From Cryptomeria japonica (taxonomy: Eukaryota > Streptophyta > Pinopsida > Cupressales > Cupressaceae): 60,000 nucleotides of DNA. The stretch is taken from the NCBI RefSeq assembly GCF_030272615.1, contig NC_081414.1:336307927-336367926 (forward strand), written 5' to 3'. The notes beneath the pieces are model-generated. The model saw only the letters and a list, made by a program, of their open reading frames with translations. It did no database searches and was not told where the DNA came from. Numbering within the stretch: the first letter of the stretch is position 1; the number at the start of each line of letters is the position of its first letter. Below, piece by piece: positions 1 to 11,253 of this stretch. The position numbers and the translations under genes were made by a program.

Positions 1-288
1 ACAACTGTTGGAAGGTATAAATGAGAAAGTTACCAAGCAGTAACTATATTCTATGATAATACTAGTGCCATTAACATTTCAAATAATCTAGTAATTCACT
101 CTAAGACAAATCATATATCTATAAAGTATCATTATCTTAGAGAAGAAGTTCAAGAGAAGAAAGTTGTACTGGAATATATCAGTTCAAAGGAGCAATTAGC
201 AAACATCTTCACAAAGCCATTGCCAAGGGACACTTTTGAGTATCTCAAAAGCAAGTTAGGGGTCCTACCCCTATCTTCTACTCACTAA
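1..288 (+). pseudogene. Ty1/copia polyprotein C-terminus (RNase H), partial
   Basis: The frame ending at TAA 286-288 reads YDNTSAINIS, HSKTNHISIKYHYLREEV and FTKPLPRDTFEYLKSKLG. These are the hallmark C-terminal blocks of the copia RNase H domain (DNxSAI; HSRTKHIDIRYHF-like; IFTKPL). The domain degrades the RNA strand during reverse transcription. The frame is broken by TGA at 22-24 and the rest of the polyprotein lies left of the window. A 3' untranslated stretch, polypurine tracts and an LTR follow, so this is the 3' end of a plus-strand copia element. Confidence 0.88.
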
Positions 289-753
289 CCGAGTTCGGTG
301 AAAGAATCAATTTGATGAATCTATAGAATATTATGTGTGGGTTGATGTTGATTTACGCACTTTAGATGGTTTTCTAAAGGTGTGTAGGAAAAAGTGAATA
401 GAGACAAGTTCCTCTGACTGAGACTGAGATGATACACAACAAGGCAAATCACTTCACAGAGGAAGAAATCATGATTTAGTTCTTTTACTTTTTGGCATTA
501 TTGTCAAAGGGGGAGAAGACTAAATGGTTGGAAGGCTAAATGGTTGACTGAATGGTAAAGCCCTGAATGATGAAAATAACAGAAAACTAATGATAGGGGG
601 AGATTACTGCAATAGGGAGAAGATTAAATGCAAGACAACAGATCAAGGATAATAGGAGAAGTCTAACAACAATTTGAATCCGAATCAATGTGCATCTCTT
701 GTTGGTATTACCATTTAATTGTTGGTTTTGCCATCAATGCCAAAGGGGGAGAT
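289..753 (+). other. copia 3' untranslated region with two polypurine tracts
   Basis: This non-coding stretch between the polyprotein stop and the LTR holds two copies of the same motif. One is near 490-513 (tttggcattattgtc, then aaagggggagaa). The other is at 726-752 (ttgccatcaatgcc, then aaagggggagat), directly before the LTR. The second is in the position of the polypurine tract that primes plus-strand DNA synthesis. The first may be a duplicated or secondary tract. Confidence 0.7.
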
Positions 754-2242
754 TGTTGGCATTTCAGTAGAAAGAAAGATTGTTGATATTCAATAAGGGT
801 ATTGAGAAGGTTGTTGAAGATTATTGATATAACTGAAGAAGGATGATAACTATCTTTATAACATTATTTTGTCATTGATGTCAAGAAATTGATTATTTGA
901 TTCAGTATGATATTGCCATATCTTGAGAAGATTGATTAGAAGAGGATTAAGATGTCAGTAAAAGACACAGAAAGAATGTGATGAATAAGTTATTCAATGG
1001 GCAACTATTACTGAGTTAGACAATGATGAGATCATGATGTTTATATTGTTCTGATATCATACATATGTTGTTGATTGTAAGGTTAATACTATACTATGTC
1101 ACCAAGCAAAGAACCTAGTCGGTAAACCCTAAGGAACCTAGTTGGAAAACCCTAAGGTTATCGGTATCGGTTAATGAAGCCAGAATGTCTACCGAGTAAG
1201 GTTTAGTATTTACCGAGTTGCAACCGAGTTATGATAGTGCGCATTGGATGGATAAACACATTATTTAATGAAGGACAATGATTAGTTGGAGATGTATAAA
1301 TGATTGGTATGCCATGCATGAAGTTTGTTAAGGATCTATGGCAGAGGAAAATCGACAGGAAGATCTACAATGCAGATTGAACCACAATAACCTTGTGCAA
1401 GTTCCAAGAAAGGAATGCAAGTCCCTAGGCAAGGTAAAACATTTTCAGATTGGAAGGATACATTGAACCTGATCAAGTTTGAATATCTAATGGCTAAGAT
1501 TGATCATGGGAAACGTGATCAAGGAGATTTAGCAGTTAGCAATTGTTTATAAATAAGGAATTGTTAATAAACAATGTATGCGGGCAAGTGTAAGCATATG
1601 AATGCTACATAGTGATTATTGAGCACAGAAGCTTGAAGACCTGTTTGAATAACATAGTAGAGAGCCCAACAGAGAGACAAGATAAGTCCTATGACTAGAT
1701 TGTTTTGAGCAAATAAGAATCTTCTTTAGCATTTTAGATGTGAAGTTGCAGATATATTTTATTACTGTTATTTTGTAAGTGACAAAAAATCTCTTAATCG
1801 AGTGGACTTAACAGTCTTATTTGTAAACCCTCTAGCAAGGTAACATTCTAAATGAGTGTTTCAAATCCTTTGACAAGGTCACTTCTAACAAAGTGAAGAT
1901 CCTAACAGATTTGAGGGAAATCCCTTAACCGGGTCACATCTAGCAATGTTTTTGTAATCTTTAACAGGATTTGCTTTTAACCGAGCATACTCTAGAAAAG
2001 TATATTTCTTAGTGGGTCCGAAATCCCATAGTGGTTTTTCCCTATTTGGGTTTCCACTTTAAATCTGGTGTTATGAGTGTTATGATGATTATGTGTTCAT
2101 GAGTTTGTATGTTTAGCAGTTTTTGGTTAAGTTGCTGAAGTATAAGTTACCCAGGTTGAATTTGTTGATTTTATGGAAGTTTAAGTTTGTATGATTCACC
2201 CCCCCTCTCATCTTGTTAGCTATTGGCATCTATACTTTACTT
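754..2242 (+). repeat. copia-type LTR (about 1.49 kb)
   Basis: It begins TGTTGGCATTTC immediately after a purine tract. Near its far end it has the homopolymer-C block gattcACCCCCCC followed by TCTC, the same landmark as in the other copia-type LTRs here (seen as poly-G on the plus strand at 14030, 26617, 39891 and 42872). A TATA-like motif lies near 1546. The right border is placed just before a tRNA-iMet PBS-like sequence and is uncertain by several bases; no clear CA end is visible. Confidence 0.65.
1546..1558 (+). promoter_or_regulatory. TATA-like box in copia LTR
   Basis: TTTATAAATAAGG lies about 790 bp into the LTR, a reasonable place for the U3/R boundary promoter. The call rests on sequence alone. 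Confidence 0.35.
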
Positions 2243-2256
2243 CTAGTATCAGAACT
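2243..2256 (+). other. PBS-like motif (tRNA-iMet type) right of the LTR
   Basis: CTAGTATCAGAACT is close to the plant copia primer-binding site TGGTATCAGAGC, which is complementary to initiator Met tRNA. A clean copy of that site is at 39839-39854 on the minus strand. A PBS belongs after a 5' LTR, whereas this LTR follows a polyprotein end. Confidence 0.5.
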
Positions 2257-5030
2257 ATCAAATATATCAAAGCAATTTGCAACCATAGCAATTTGTTATA
2301 CATAATATATCAAAGCAATTTGAAAAATATGTTTTATGTTTATATGTATTTATTCAAATAACTGATCTTTTGTCATTCAAATATAAGGATATATACCACT
2401 TTATTACTATTAAAAATTACTCACTGAGAATTAAAAAATAATAATATAGGATTTGGAACATTTCTTTTGTAAGGTTTGACAATGGATGTATCCCTCAAAT
2501 CAATCACATAATTAACTATATAGATCAATATCTTACTTGAAATCACATAGAGAAAGCTTATTGATTGACTATGAACATGTTACCTTAGGATGAGCTTAGA
2601 TATGAATTTGGAGTTATCAAAGCAATGTTAACAACATGTATCGGACCTCTGGGATAACAACATAGAGAAAGTGGAATATTAGATAGGTGAGAGTGAAGTG
2701 CTTTGGATGGAATATTGGAAGAGATGTGCGGGACCCTTGCACACCCCATAGAATCATTTAGAAGCCATAAAAAAGTGCCATAGACCAAATATTAATGATT
2801 GTCCTAAGGGTATCAATTGTGACAATCACAAGTTTACCAGCGATACTACCTACTCAAACAAGTTGTGTTTGGAAACCCCACTAGGTGTGTATATGTAATG
2901 GTAATGAAATGTCCTAAGAGTAGCCCTTACACTAGTATGTACAAACCTTGGTGTCACAACGGTTTTGGTGTGGCCTTGGGCCAATGGTGGTTGACTGTTA
3001 CAATTAGGACAATGATCTCAAACACAATTTATGGTGTTTATAACTCTAATGTCCCAATCTACTTGTATATATTTTCACAAAACAATTAACAACCCAACCA
3101 TATCTATTAATAAGATTCCCCCATAAAATGCATGCAAAACGTATCATCATTGATAGGATAACTGACTTGCATTTAGTAAGAGACCTCAATGAGTGGAGTT
3201 TCAGGCTGAAAATAGTACTTGCAATAAAGATATTGAAATCAATGAGACATTATGCATTCAAAAATCCACAAGGAAGATCTAATATTTATGAATGAAATTG
3301 CAAATCAATCTAAGTTACATGTTTGATATCTTACTTATATCATGGCAACATAAAATGTATATATGCACTCAACATACCTCTTTGCTTGTTTATTTGAGAA
3401 TGTTGCTAGGAATTAATAGGTGAATGATACATTGATCTACACATGAATCACTTGTACTTTCCCGATACTTTCATCCCTTGGTCAAGGCCGCATACCCCCT
3501 AACACTTGAATATTGTTTCCACCCTCATGATTACTTGAAGTCCATTCTCAAATCAAACTAAATGACAATAGTTAGTACAAAATAGTGACCATAGCCAAGG
3601 AAGCCCAAATTTACTCATACTCAACATAATAAGAAATAACTAAATCAGCTGGACCATTCTTCATAACATAACCTCTTTTTCACATCATGGAAGGCCAAAA
3701 TTACAAGGATCATGCTTCTTCGAAGGAGCCATTGTTCAGAGCCACCACACTATCAACAAGAGTATAATCTATTAGGCTCTTAGGACATATAAAGAGTTGA
3801 ATCAGAAGCGAGAAAAAAAAATGAAAAATTGTTGAAATATAATCTTCACAATTCTATCATCATGAGTGCAAACAATCTAGTGAGGAGGACAAAGTTGAAT
3901 AGTGTGATCAGGATTAGAGCCATCCAATCTAGGAGGCATAATATGAGACTCTTTCTGAACCAATGCTAAGGGCTATTATGATTTGAAGCTTCTCTTAAAT
4001 CCTCACATTTTGTTGTCACATAATGAGGTAGAAGAGGCAGATTCAAAGTCTTAGAATGAGGTCGATATATATATGGATGGTAATATATGAAAGGATATAT
4101 GAAAGATATATGAAGGCTATGGTAGAGGAGAATAATTAATTCACACTAAGCGAAGTTATGGAGGTAGTTGCCATGAATGTAAATTTGGGAGTGTAAAGGA
4201 GTCTTTGGATTCATGAAGAACATTAAGGAGAAAAGGTTAGTTATATCAAGGAAAAATAAAGAAAAAGGGAAGTGATAAAGAAGGGAGGAAGAAAATAGGG
4301 AAGAAAGTGAATAAATAAAGAGGGAGATCTAATTTATTTTGGTATGTAGCCTCTACTACTCTTTTTCTTGTTGAATAATTTTGCAATATTTTGAGCAGAC
4401 TGCAAGGCATGAAGTAATGCTCATAAGGAATGAAGGAGATATGTAAAGCACAAACCATACATATAAATACATGCAATCATACATGTAAACCATGAAGTAA
4501 TACATAAATACACATAAGGTACAAGCATATATGAGAAAGGTTCTCATGGAGTGGACATGCTGAAGACACATCGATCATGAAGCATACAATAGAGAGGTAT
4601 TCATGGAATAGACATATGAAAATATCTCATTCATGAAGTAACAAAATGCTAAAGAAAATGACAAGTAATAAAAAAACTTACAAGGATGAGGTATATTCAT
4701 AACTTTTGCAGTCTCGCCATGGATATCAACACTAGAAACAACTCATACTGCTAGTGTACATTCAAGACAATATGGGAGTTCATTATACCCAACAACTTGT
4801 GGTGTTGTTGTTCGTGTTGGCTCTGTTGGACCCTACAATTAAGATTCAATATACATTATTCAATAAGATTAATTGTGCAACATAGTGAAATATTTAAAAG
4901 TGTGTTATCTTGTTGAGCTTCGCTTGGTTTTGAGAATAGTTTAATATTCTCTAGTTAATAGGGCCAACCACGTGAAGGTGGAAGCTCATTTGGCCCCTCC
5001 CCCCCTAACATCACGTGGAATTCCCCATTA
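2257..5030. other. no gene recognised
   Basis: I see no conserved coding signature. Short open frames here are AT-rich and low-complexity. The part around 4440-4640 has loosely repeated catgaagtaa/cataaata words. This may be decayed retroelement sequence or the flank of the CACTA element. Confidence 0.4.
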
Positions 5031-5034
5031 ACAT

Positions 5035-5250
5035 CTTATAACATTCATTCATTTATTCATTCTTTCTTTCTACCATTAATAAAATATAACATTCATTCAT
5101 TAATATCACATAACACTCATTAACACATAACATTGATTAACATTAATTAACACTCAACATTCATCAATATTAATTAACAAATATCATTCATAACCATTAA
5201 TTAGCACATAATTACATTCATTAACACACAAAAATCAATCATTATCAAAT
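5035..5250. repeat. AT-rich degenerate minisatellite
   Basis: Many imperfect copies of an ACATTCATTAACAC-like word run in tandem, with intervening attaattaac. It is non-coding and lies just beyond the 3' side of the minus-strand CACTA genes. Confidence 0.6.
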
Positions 5251-5289
5251 AAGGTAGATTAAAATCATTTCTTTTTTTGTTTTTTCTTT

Positions 5290-8015
5290 GAAGCTATGAA
5301 AAGACTAAGTGGAACATCAGTTTCTTCATCATTTCCCCCCTCTGCAGTTGTTTTGCCCTCTGATCGTAATCTTGATGTATGCCTAGTCCTATATTGAGGA
5401 CGAGGACACTGCAACGAAGGGGGGTCCTCTACAATAACAAAGAAATGGGTTAAATTAAAAACATTTTTTTTATTATTGTTACAAGTATTTCATTAATTTA
5501 GAGAACATAACTGTTGCGCTCTTTACGTGATGGGGCCACATCATTTTGTCTAGCCTCAACCTCAACATGTTGAACACCCTCTAGATCATTTGGAGTTGAA
5601 ATACTAAAGGTTACATTAATGCTCAAAACCAATTACAATTATATTTGTTTAAAGGAATAATAGTGTCCCTCTTTACCTGATTGGGGAACATCATGTTCCT
5701 GGTATTGTGTACCCAGATCATGCTCCACTTGGTCACCACCGACTACAAGCTCTAAAATATTAACAAAAAAAGTTACATTAATTAATACTCTAATTACAAA
5801 TTAAGATGTTTAATTGTATTAATAACTACATAAATAAATTCATCTTTTAACCTTTTTTCTTGGTCATTCCACCTTTTAAAGAAAAATCAAACCTGTTAGA
5901 TTCTGAAATGAATTGAAGCGACATTTATTATAGTTCAAGAAATGGATCAAAGGAAAACTATTTTAGCAATGATATGAAATCAAAATAGTGGATTAGGGTT
6001 AATTCACATATGATGTACCACCTTTTACATATGGTGGGCCCAAATATCTACAATGCAATGTCACTAAGATGTTTATAGAAAATATCATTTCGAGAAAACA
6101 ATTCATGGGATCATTAGTCCAAAATGAGTGACCATAGAGTAATTTACAATTAGACTATATATAATAATAATTATAAAGTACACGGAACCTTCTGTATCTT
6201 TAAGGGAATCATTTGTTCGTCGCTCACCACCAATGTGGCCTGCAACATTCCCATACTAGCAATACGAGAAGATCCAGGAAATGATGGTATGTTATTAGCA
6301 GTAGTCACCTCTGGTGCATCCTCATGTGCATCTCCTCTTGCAGAAAATGAATCCACTATGAAATGCCCCCAAGAAAGAACGCTTGAAAAGAAATAAACAC
6401 ATAACAAAAGATAGAGCAAAAGAGGGATCTACCAATAGTGGGCGGGCCAATATGATGTGCAGTAGAGGATGTTTGCATGCTACCTGTTGCCAACATTGCA
6501 GTCGACAATACAAGTGGGGCTAACCTCTGATGAGGTGGCCATGATATTTGCACAAGAACATTGACAACACTTGAAGAATAATACATTAAATATATGAGAA
6601 GTGCAAGAATTGTAAACAAGGATGAACCTTTATTATGAACATTGACAGTATCAAGTATGATGTGTTTTGGGTACTCAAACTGATAAGCCAAGCAAACGAT
6701 AATCCAAGAAAATCATCATCACCTGAAGTACCTGCAGCACCCTGATCATGGTCACCACTTTCACAAGGGTGCATAAATTGCTGTAAAAACAACACGTACA
6801 TATTTTAGTTAATGACATAAAAGAGAATAAAATATAAACCATTATTGAACTTTTGTTATAATTAAAGCTTTAATTACTTCTTACTTGCAAGTTTTCTGCT
6901 ATCTGAATCAATACTTGCACCCTCTCTCGTATCTCATCAGTCATAGGATGCATAGGTTCCAAAGCAACAATCTCTTTAATAATTTTTCTAAGAGGCTTTT
7001 TTTTGAATTCCAGTGGGTGTGTGGAATTTTCAAGGTCATCATTGCTTAATCCTATTGAGTCCACATCCCTAGAGAGGTGCTCAAGTACTGTAGCTCCCTT
7101 TCCTTTTCCCCAAACATCCATCTGTGTTAAGAATATCATTAACAATTACAAAATTAGTCTAAATCACTTAAAAATATAACATAATAATGTAATAGTTTTC
7201 TTCTATCTAATTTGTACAATTACAATGAGGTTTACCTGCTCGGTAGAAGTGTCACGACCTACATCCCTGTCTGCACTATGTAATGGATCCATGTCGCCCC
7301 GTGACAAAGAAAAATATAAAAAACGTTAGTGAAATTAAACCAATAGACTTAGCAAAAAAAATTCATAATAAAATGATATATTGGATTCATTAATTGGAGG
7401 TTGGTTAATTTAAATGGTATATAGTATGTACCACCCCTATGATATTAACTTTGTTTGTATCTATACGATTCAAACTGTAATCGATTAGAAGCTCTTTGCC
7501 TACACTTATTGATTGTATACCGCCACTCATTTACTTTGCTCATTATCTTTCTATTGTATATAATTTGCTGATAGTGCATACCTACACATACCTTTTTTAT
7601 ATCGAACAATCTGCATCCAATTATTATAATTGTAACAAGGTCCGATAAACTCCATCAATTCAACAACTTTGTTGTCATAGACCTTTATGTCGTCCATGGA
7701 AAATAGGCTGAAACCATGTAATGACGAAGGTGCTATGTGATATATCCTATCGTTAACACAAAAATCGATGTTTATTGGAGGAAGTTTCTTGGGCACCCAT
7801 TGTTTCTATAGATATTTGTACCTCAATGGAACCTCAATGTTTCCTTTGGTCTCATCATCATCAGAACATGACCCCCCTTGAGCAAGGAAAAATTTCATGC
7901 GTTTATTGAATTTTCTTCTAATCTTTTGACCTCTTGTTGATCTCCCTATTGTAGACCTACTACGTGTCTCACTTTTGTTTTCTATTCCTACATTTCCCTC
8001 ACTCGAGGAAGACAC
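5290..8015 (-). pseudogene. second CACTA gene, multi-exon, unknown product
   Basis: Read on the minus strand, several short open segments are bounded by plausible splice signals. They include residues near 7806-8015 (basic, GRSTRGQKIRRKFNKR), 7551-7796, 6870-7145 (PLRKIIKEIVALEPMHP), 6480-6560 (ISWPPHQRLAPLVLST), 6200-6360, 5670-5755, 5510-5610 and 5280-5425 (LQCPRPQYRTRHTSR). Several end in a GTAAAG-like donor. Two adjacent exons look like duplicates (see findings). Its position just downstream of a TNP2 gene suggests the accessory DNA-binding protein of CACTA elements. No family match is claimed, and exon borders are approximate. Confidence 0.45.
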
Positions 8016-8736
8016 ATCTAATAAATACCTATTTGGGGGTACCTACACTCCATCAAATGGGAGAGTTAATTGGTAATGAGAGATAAATTTTGCAAATGAG
8101 GGTAATGTTGATGAAGAAGTTGGCCCTAAAGTTGATTTTGGGATTAAAATTTGAATAAGTCCAACTAGGGCATCAAGTGTTGATAACTGTATTATATTTG
8201 CTGCTAATGTCGAGATTTGAAAAACCGGGGAAGTTTATTTTCCAAGTAATTTTTTAAAAATAAACTATTTCTATAGGGTGTATTGACTAGTTATACCTGT
8301 CCATCCATGAGACTATGCAGGATCCTCATCAAATGGGTTCAGGTTCCTACATATGTAATTCAATTATCTTATGTTAGCTAAAAATCACATAGTACACAAC
8401 ATGAATAACATGAACTTTGTAGACAAAAAGTGTATTAAATAATAAAAAGATGTTGTCATCAAAATCATTGTAAATTTTTTAATTCCTTACCTTTACTTTA
8501 TGTAGACTATGTAGGATCCTCAACTAAATGGTTGACGATGTCTGTAGTCAACGAACTGTTCCCACCAAGGGTGACAATATCACACATGTACTATACATGA
8601 AATCAACACCATCAATTGAACATCATAAGAATTACATTTGTAAGTTGATAAACAATAAATACATACGTATCATAAGCATCATAAGCATCACATGATGCAT
8701 CATCATGTATGCAATTGAGCATAATAATTAGCATCA

Positions 8737-8964
8737 CATATATGTCATCATAAACATGTAATCAATCACATATGTATCATAAATCGCCATCCATTACATA
8801 GGTAATAAACAATCCATATTCTATAAATAAACACAAAGTTAAAAAAATGTCACATGTATCATCATAAACATGTAATCCATCACATATGTATTTTAAATCA
8901 ACATCCATCACATAGCTAATAAACAATCCAAATTCCATAAATAAATACAAAGTTTAAAAAATGT
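8737..8964. repeat. 114-bp tandem duplication
   Basis: Two diverged copies with a 114-bp period: tcatcataaacatg starts at 8745 and again at 8859, and matching words (aataaacaatcca; ttaaaaaatgtca) follow in both. It lies in the spacer between the two CACTA genes. Confidence 0.75.
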
Positions 8965-9134
8965 CACATAAATAGTCACTCTCCCTATCTTCATCTCCAT
9001 ATTAAAAGGTGCATCATGAATTAATTATGTAATGGTATTAGAATTCAAAACATAATGAATTAGATATGTAAAAAAAATTCTATCAAGAAATCACTATTAA
9101 ATAGATAATATACTAACCACATACCTCATACATT

Positions 9135-9306
9135 TCATTCACCATCATGAACATCATGATCACCACCACCACCACCACCACCACCACCACCACCACCACC
9201 ACCACCACCACCATCACCATCACCATCACCATCACCATCACTAGCACCAACACTAGCATCAGCACCAGCACCAGCACCAACACCAGCACCATCGCCATCA
9301 TCATCC

Positions 9307-9386
<80 letters not shown>

Positions 9387-9790
9387 TTCTTCTTCTTCAT
9401 CATAATTGATAAACTGTCGATTGTGATCATCATGTACTTCATCTTCTACTTCTTCAATATCTTCTTCTTCCATCACATTATACTTTATTGACCTTCCTCT
9501 TGGATCAAGTCTAACAACAAATGACCAACCCAGTTTATGTGGAACCTCTGAGTAAAATACCTGCTCACATTGGCTTGGAAGAACATAGGGCTCATCCCCA
9601 ACTGGTTCAAATGACCTTGTATTAACCATTGTTAAACCATTATCATGTTCAATAACAGTTCTATTAGGATCATTTTTATTCAATCATAGCTTGTACCATT
9701 TGATGATGAACAAAACTAATTTGAAGGAATTAAAGTCACACTCAAGTATATTATCCAAAATGCCATAGTATCGACTTTGAGACTGTTGAG
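9135..9790 (-). pseudogene. DUF4216 segment with poly-Asp/poly-Gly tail
   Basis: The frame reads KLVLFIIKWYKL, then an in-frame TGA (9684-9686), then NDPNRTVIEHDNGLTMVNTR, DEPYVLPSQCEQVFYSEVP and GWSFVVRLDPRGRSIKYNV. This is a canonical DUF4216 region. An acidic stretch follows, passing into an uninterrupted run of about 28 Asp codons, a mixed Gly/Ala/Asp stretch and about 17 Gly codons, all from triplet repeats. The TGA could be a CGA (Arg) codon changed by C-to-T mutation, which is inference. Confidence 0.8.
9161..9383. repeat. compound trinucleotide microsatellite (CAC)n / (CATCAC)n / (CAT)n
   Basis: About 17 CAC/CCA triplets (9161-9213), then CATCAC units to about 9240, a GCACCA-rich stretch, and about 28 CAT triplets (9297-9383). 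It lies inside the transposase C-terminal frame and encodes Gly and Asp runs on the minus strand. Confidence 0.95.
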
Positions 9791-9816
9791 GATGTATGTC
9801 ATCGATGAAATATTTG

Positions 9817-10179
9817 TCACCTCAAAGACTGCAGTGATGCCAGAATCACAAGTTTTCTTCGTGTCATCCAACTTTTGATGTGAAATTTATGACCATTGCA
9901 GCACATAGCATTGTGGTGTTTGACCTGCGATATGTCAAACATGTAAAATTTATTGCATTGTGAGTTGATAGACATATGGGTGATTAATAAATTTATACGT
10001 ACTTGTTTATCTCTTAAAGCATATGCTAAATCAATTTCCCTTTGCATAACATTGGAATCTCCATTACGATGAGCTTCTTTAACCAATGAAGCCACACCTT
10101 CCCATGTTAATGTGTGACCAAAATGTTGACAACGTTCAATCCATACCGTCATCCAATCAAGATTGTTTGTAATATACAA
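9817..10179 (-). pseudogene. CACTA transposase linker segment between DUF4218 and DUF4216
   Basis: A minus-strand open segment of up to 120 codons lies between the two named domains. It includes NNLDWMTVWIERCQ and VASLVKEAHRNG, then a splice-like boundary. Its position fits the less conserved linker of CACTA transposases. Only part of it is likely exon. Confidence 0.45.
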
Positions 10180-10426
10180 ATGTTGTGCATCCCATTCTCG
10201 ACCAACTGTACAAAAAATAAATAGACGTCTTAGAACCGATTTATTTTGAAGATTAAGAATTAATTAACTACAATAACATCTTATAATTACCTCTCACTTT
10301 CCTCAATCTACCTTTCCTCGTCAATTACTCCCCTTCGAATTTGTTAATGGGGTTGGGATCCCAAATGCGATCCATGTGGATCTTTGCTGCAAACTTAGGA
10401 AGATATTCAAAAATGTACAACATAGT

Positions 10427-10636
10427 CTAGTATACCATATATCCCTCCATCATAGAACCCTCAGGATGTTCTCTTTGTTGAACCAAAGCCTTCAAAAATT
10501 TCAAGTGCCTCTCAACCATCCACATTGACCTAGTGTGTACAGGTCCACACAATTCAATCTCCTCAACTTGGTGTATGAGGTAGTGTTCTTGTGCATTGAA
10601 AAAATCTGAAGGTAGACACTTTTGCATTTCACACAC
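10427..10636 (-). pseudogene. DUF4218 segment of CACTA transposase
   Basis: The 69-codon segment contains LPSDFFNAQEHYLIHQVEEI, GPVHTRSMWMVERHLKFLK and HPEGSMMEGY. These match the conserved DUF4218 blocks (FP..FFD.M.HL..HL; GPV..RWM.P.ER....K; RPEGSI.E.Y). It lies between the TNP2 core and DUF4216, as in intact elements. Confidence 0.85.
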
Positions 10637-11253
10637 TAGATGAGGAATTTTTCTCTTCCACTATTTTATATCTTCTTTATGGATATCTTTACATGACAAC
10701 CACCTACAAGATATTCAAGATGCAAAAAAATATATTACATAACAAGTAAAACAAATAGCAAATATAATATCTATACAACGAATTGAACAAATATCACTAC
10801 TTACCTCATGTATTTTACAAGATCATTTATGACTTTCTTGACGTTATTATCGAAGTCATCTGGGAGAGATAGAGGTAGAACATATTGCAACAATTATAAA
10901 ATTACCTTTTTCATTTTTTTTCTAACATAATACAATGAAAAGTACATGCACAATACTTAAATACATAGTAAACACACAAGAAGATGAATTACCTTAGTGA
11001 AGTTATGCCAATCATGCATTTTCATCCCTGGCCCAAATTCACTTTTCTTTGATATGAGATTGTTTATGTTCACAGCAAATCCTGTGGGAAATCAAATTTT
11101 TTGTATGACTTCTTTTATAGCATTGCTTTGCTAGTCCGTTAATAACCAAGGAAGCTCACTTATATTAATTTGGTCTCCATGGCTATTTGATTGAATGACA
11201 TTTATCATTGCATGATTGGAATCCTAAATGTCACTACATATTTTGACAATTTT

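Noticed and set aside
4246-4571. Minus-strand Met/Tyr/Cys-rich frames as genes
   Set aside because: They come from loosely repeated AT-rich words and have no conserved pattern.
9113-9491. Plus-strand Thr/Ile-rich and minus-strand Met/Val-rich frames over the microsatellite
   Set aside because: Shadows of the trinucleotide repeat; only the Asp/Gly frame joins the DUF4216 domain.
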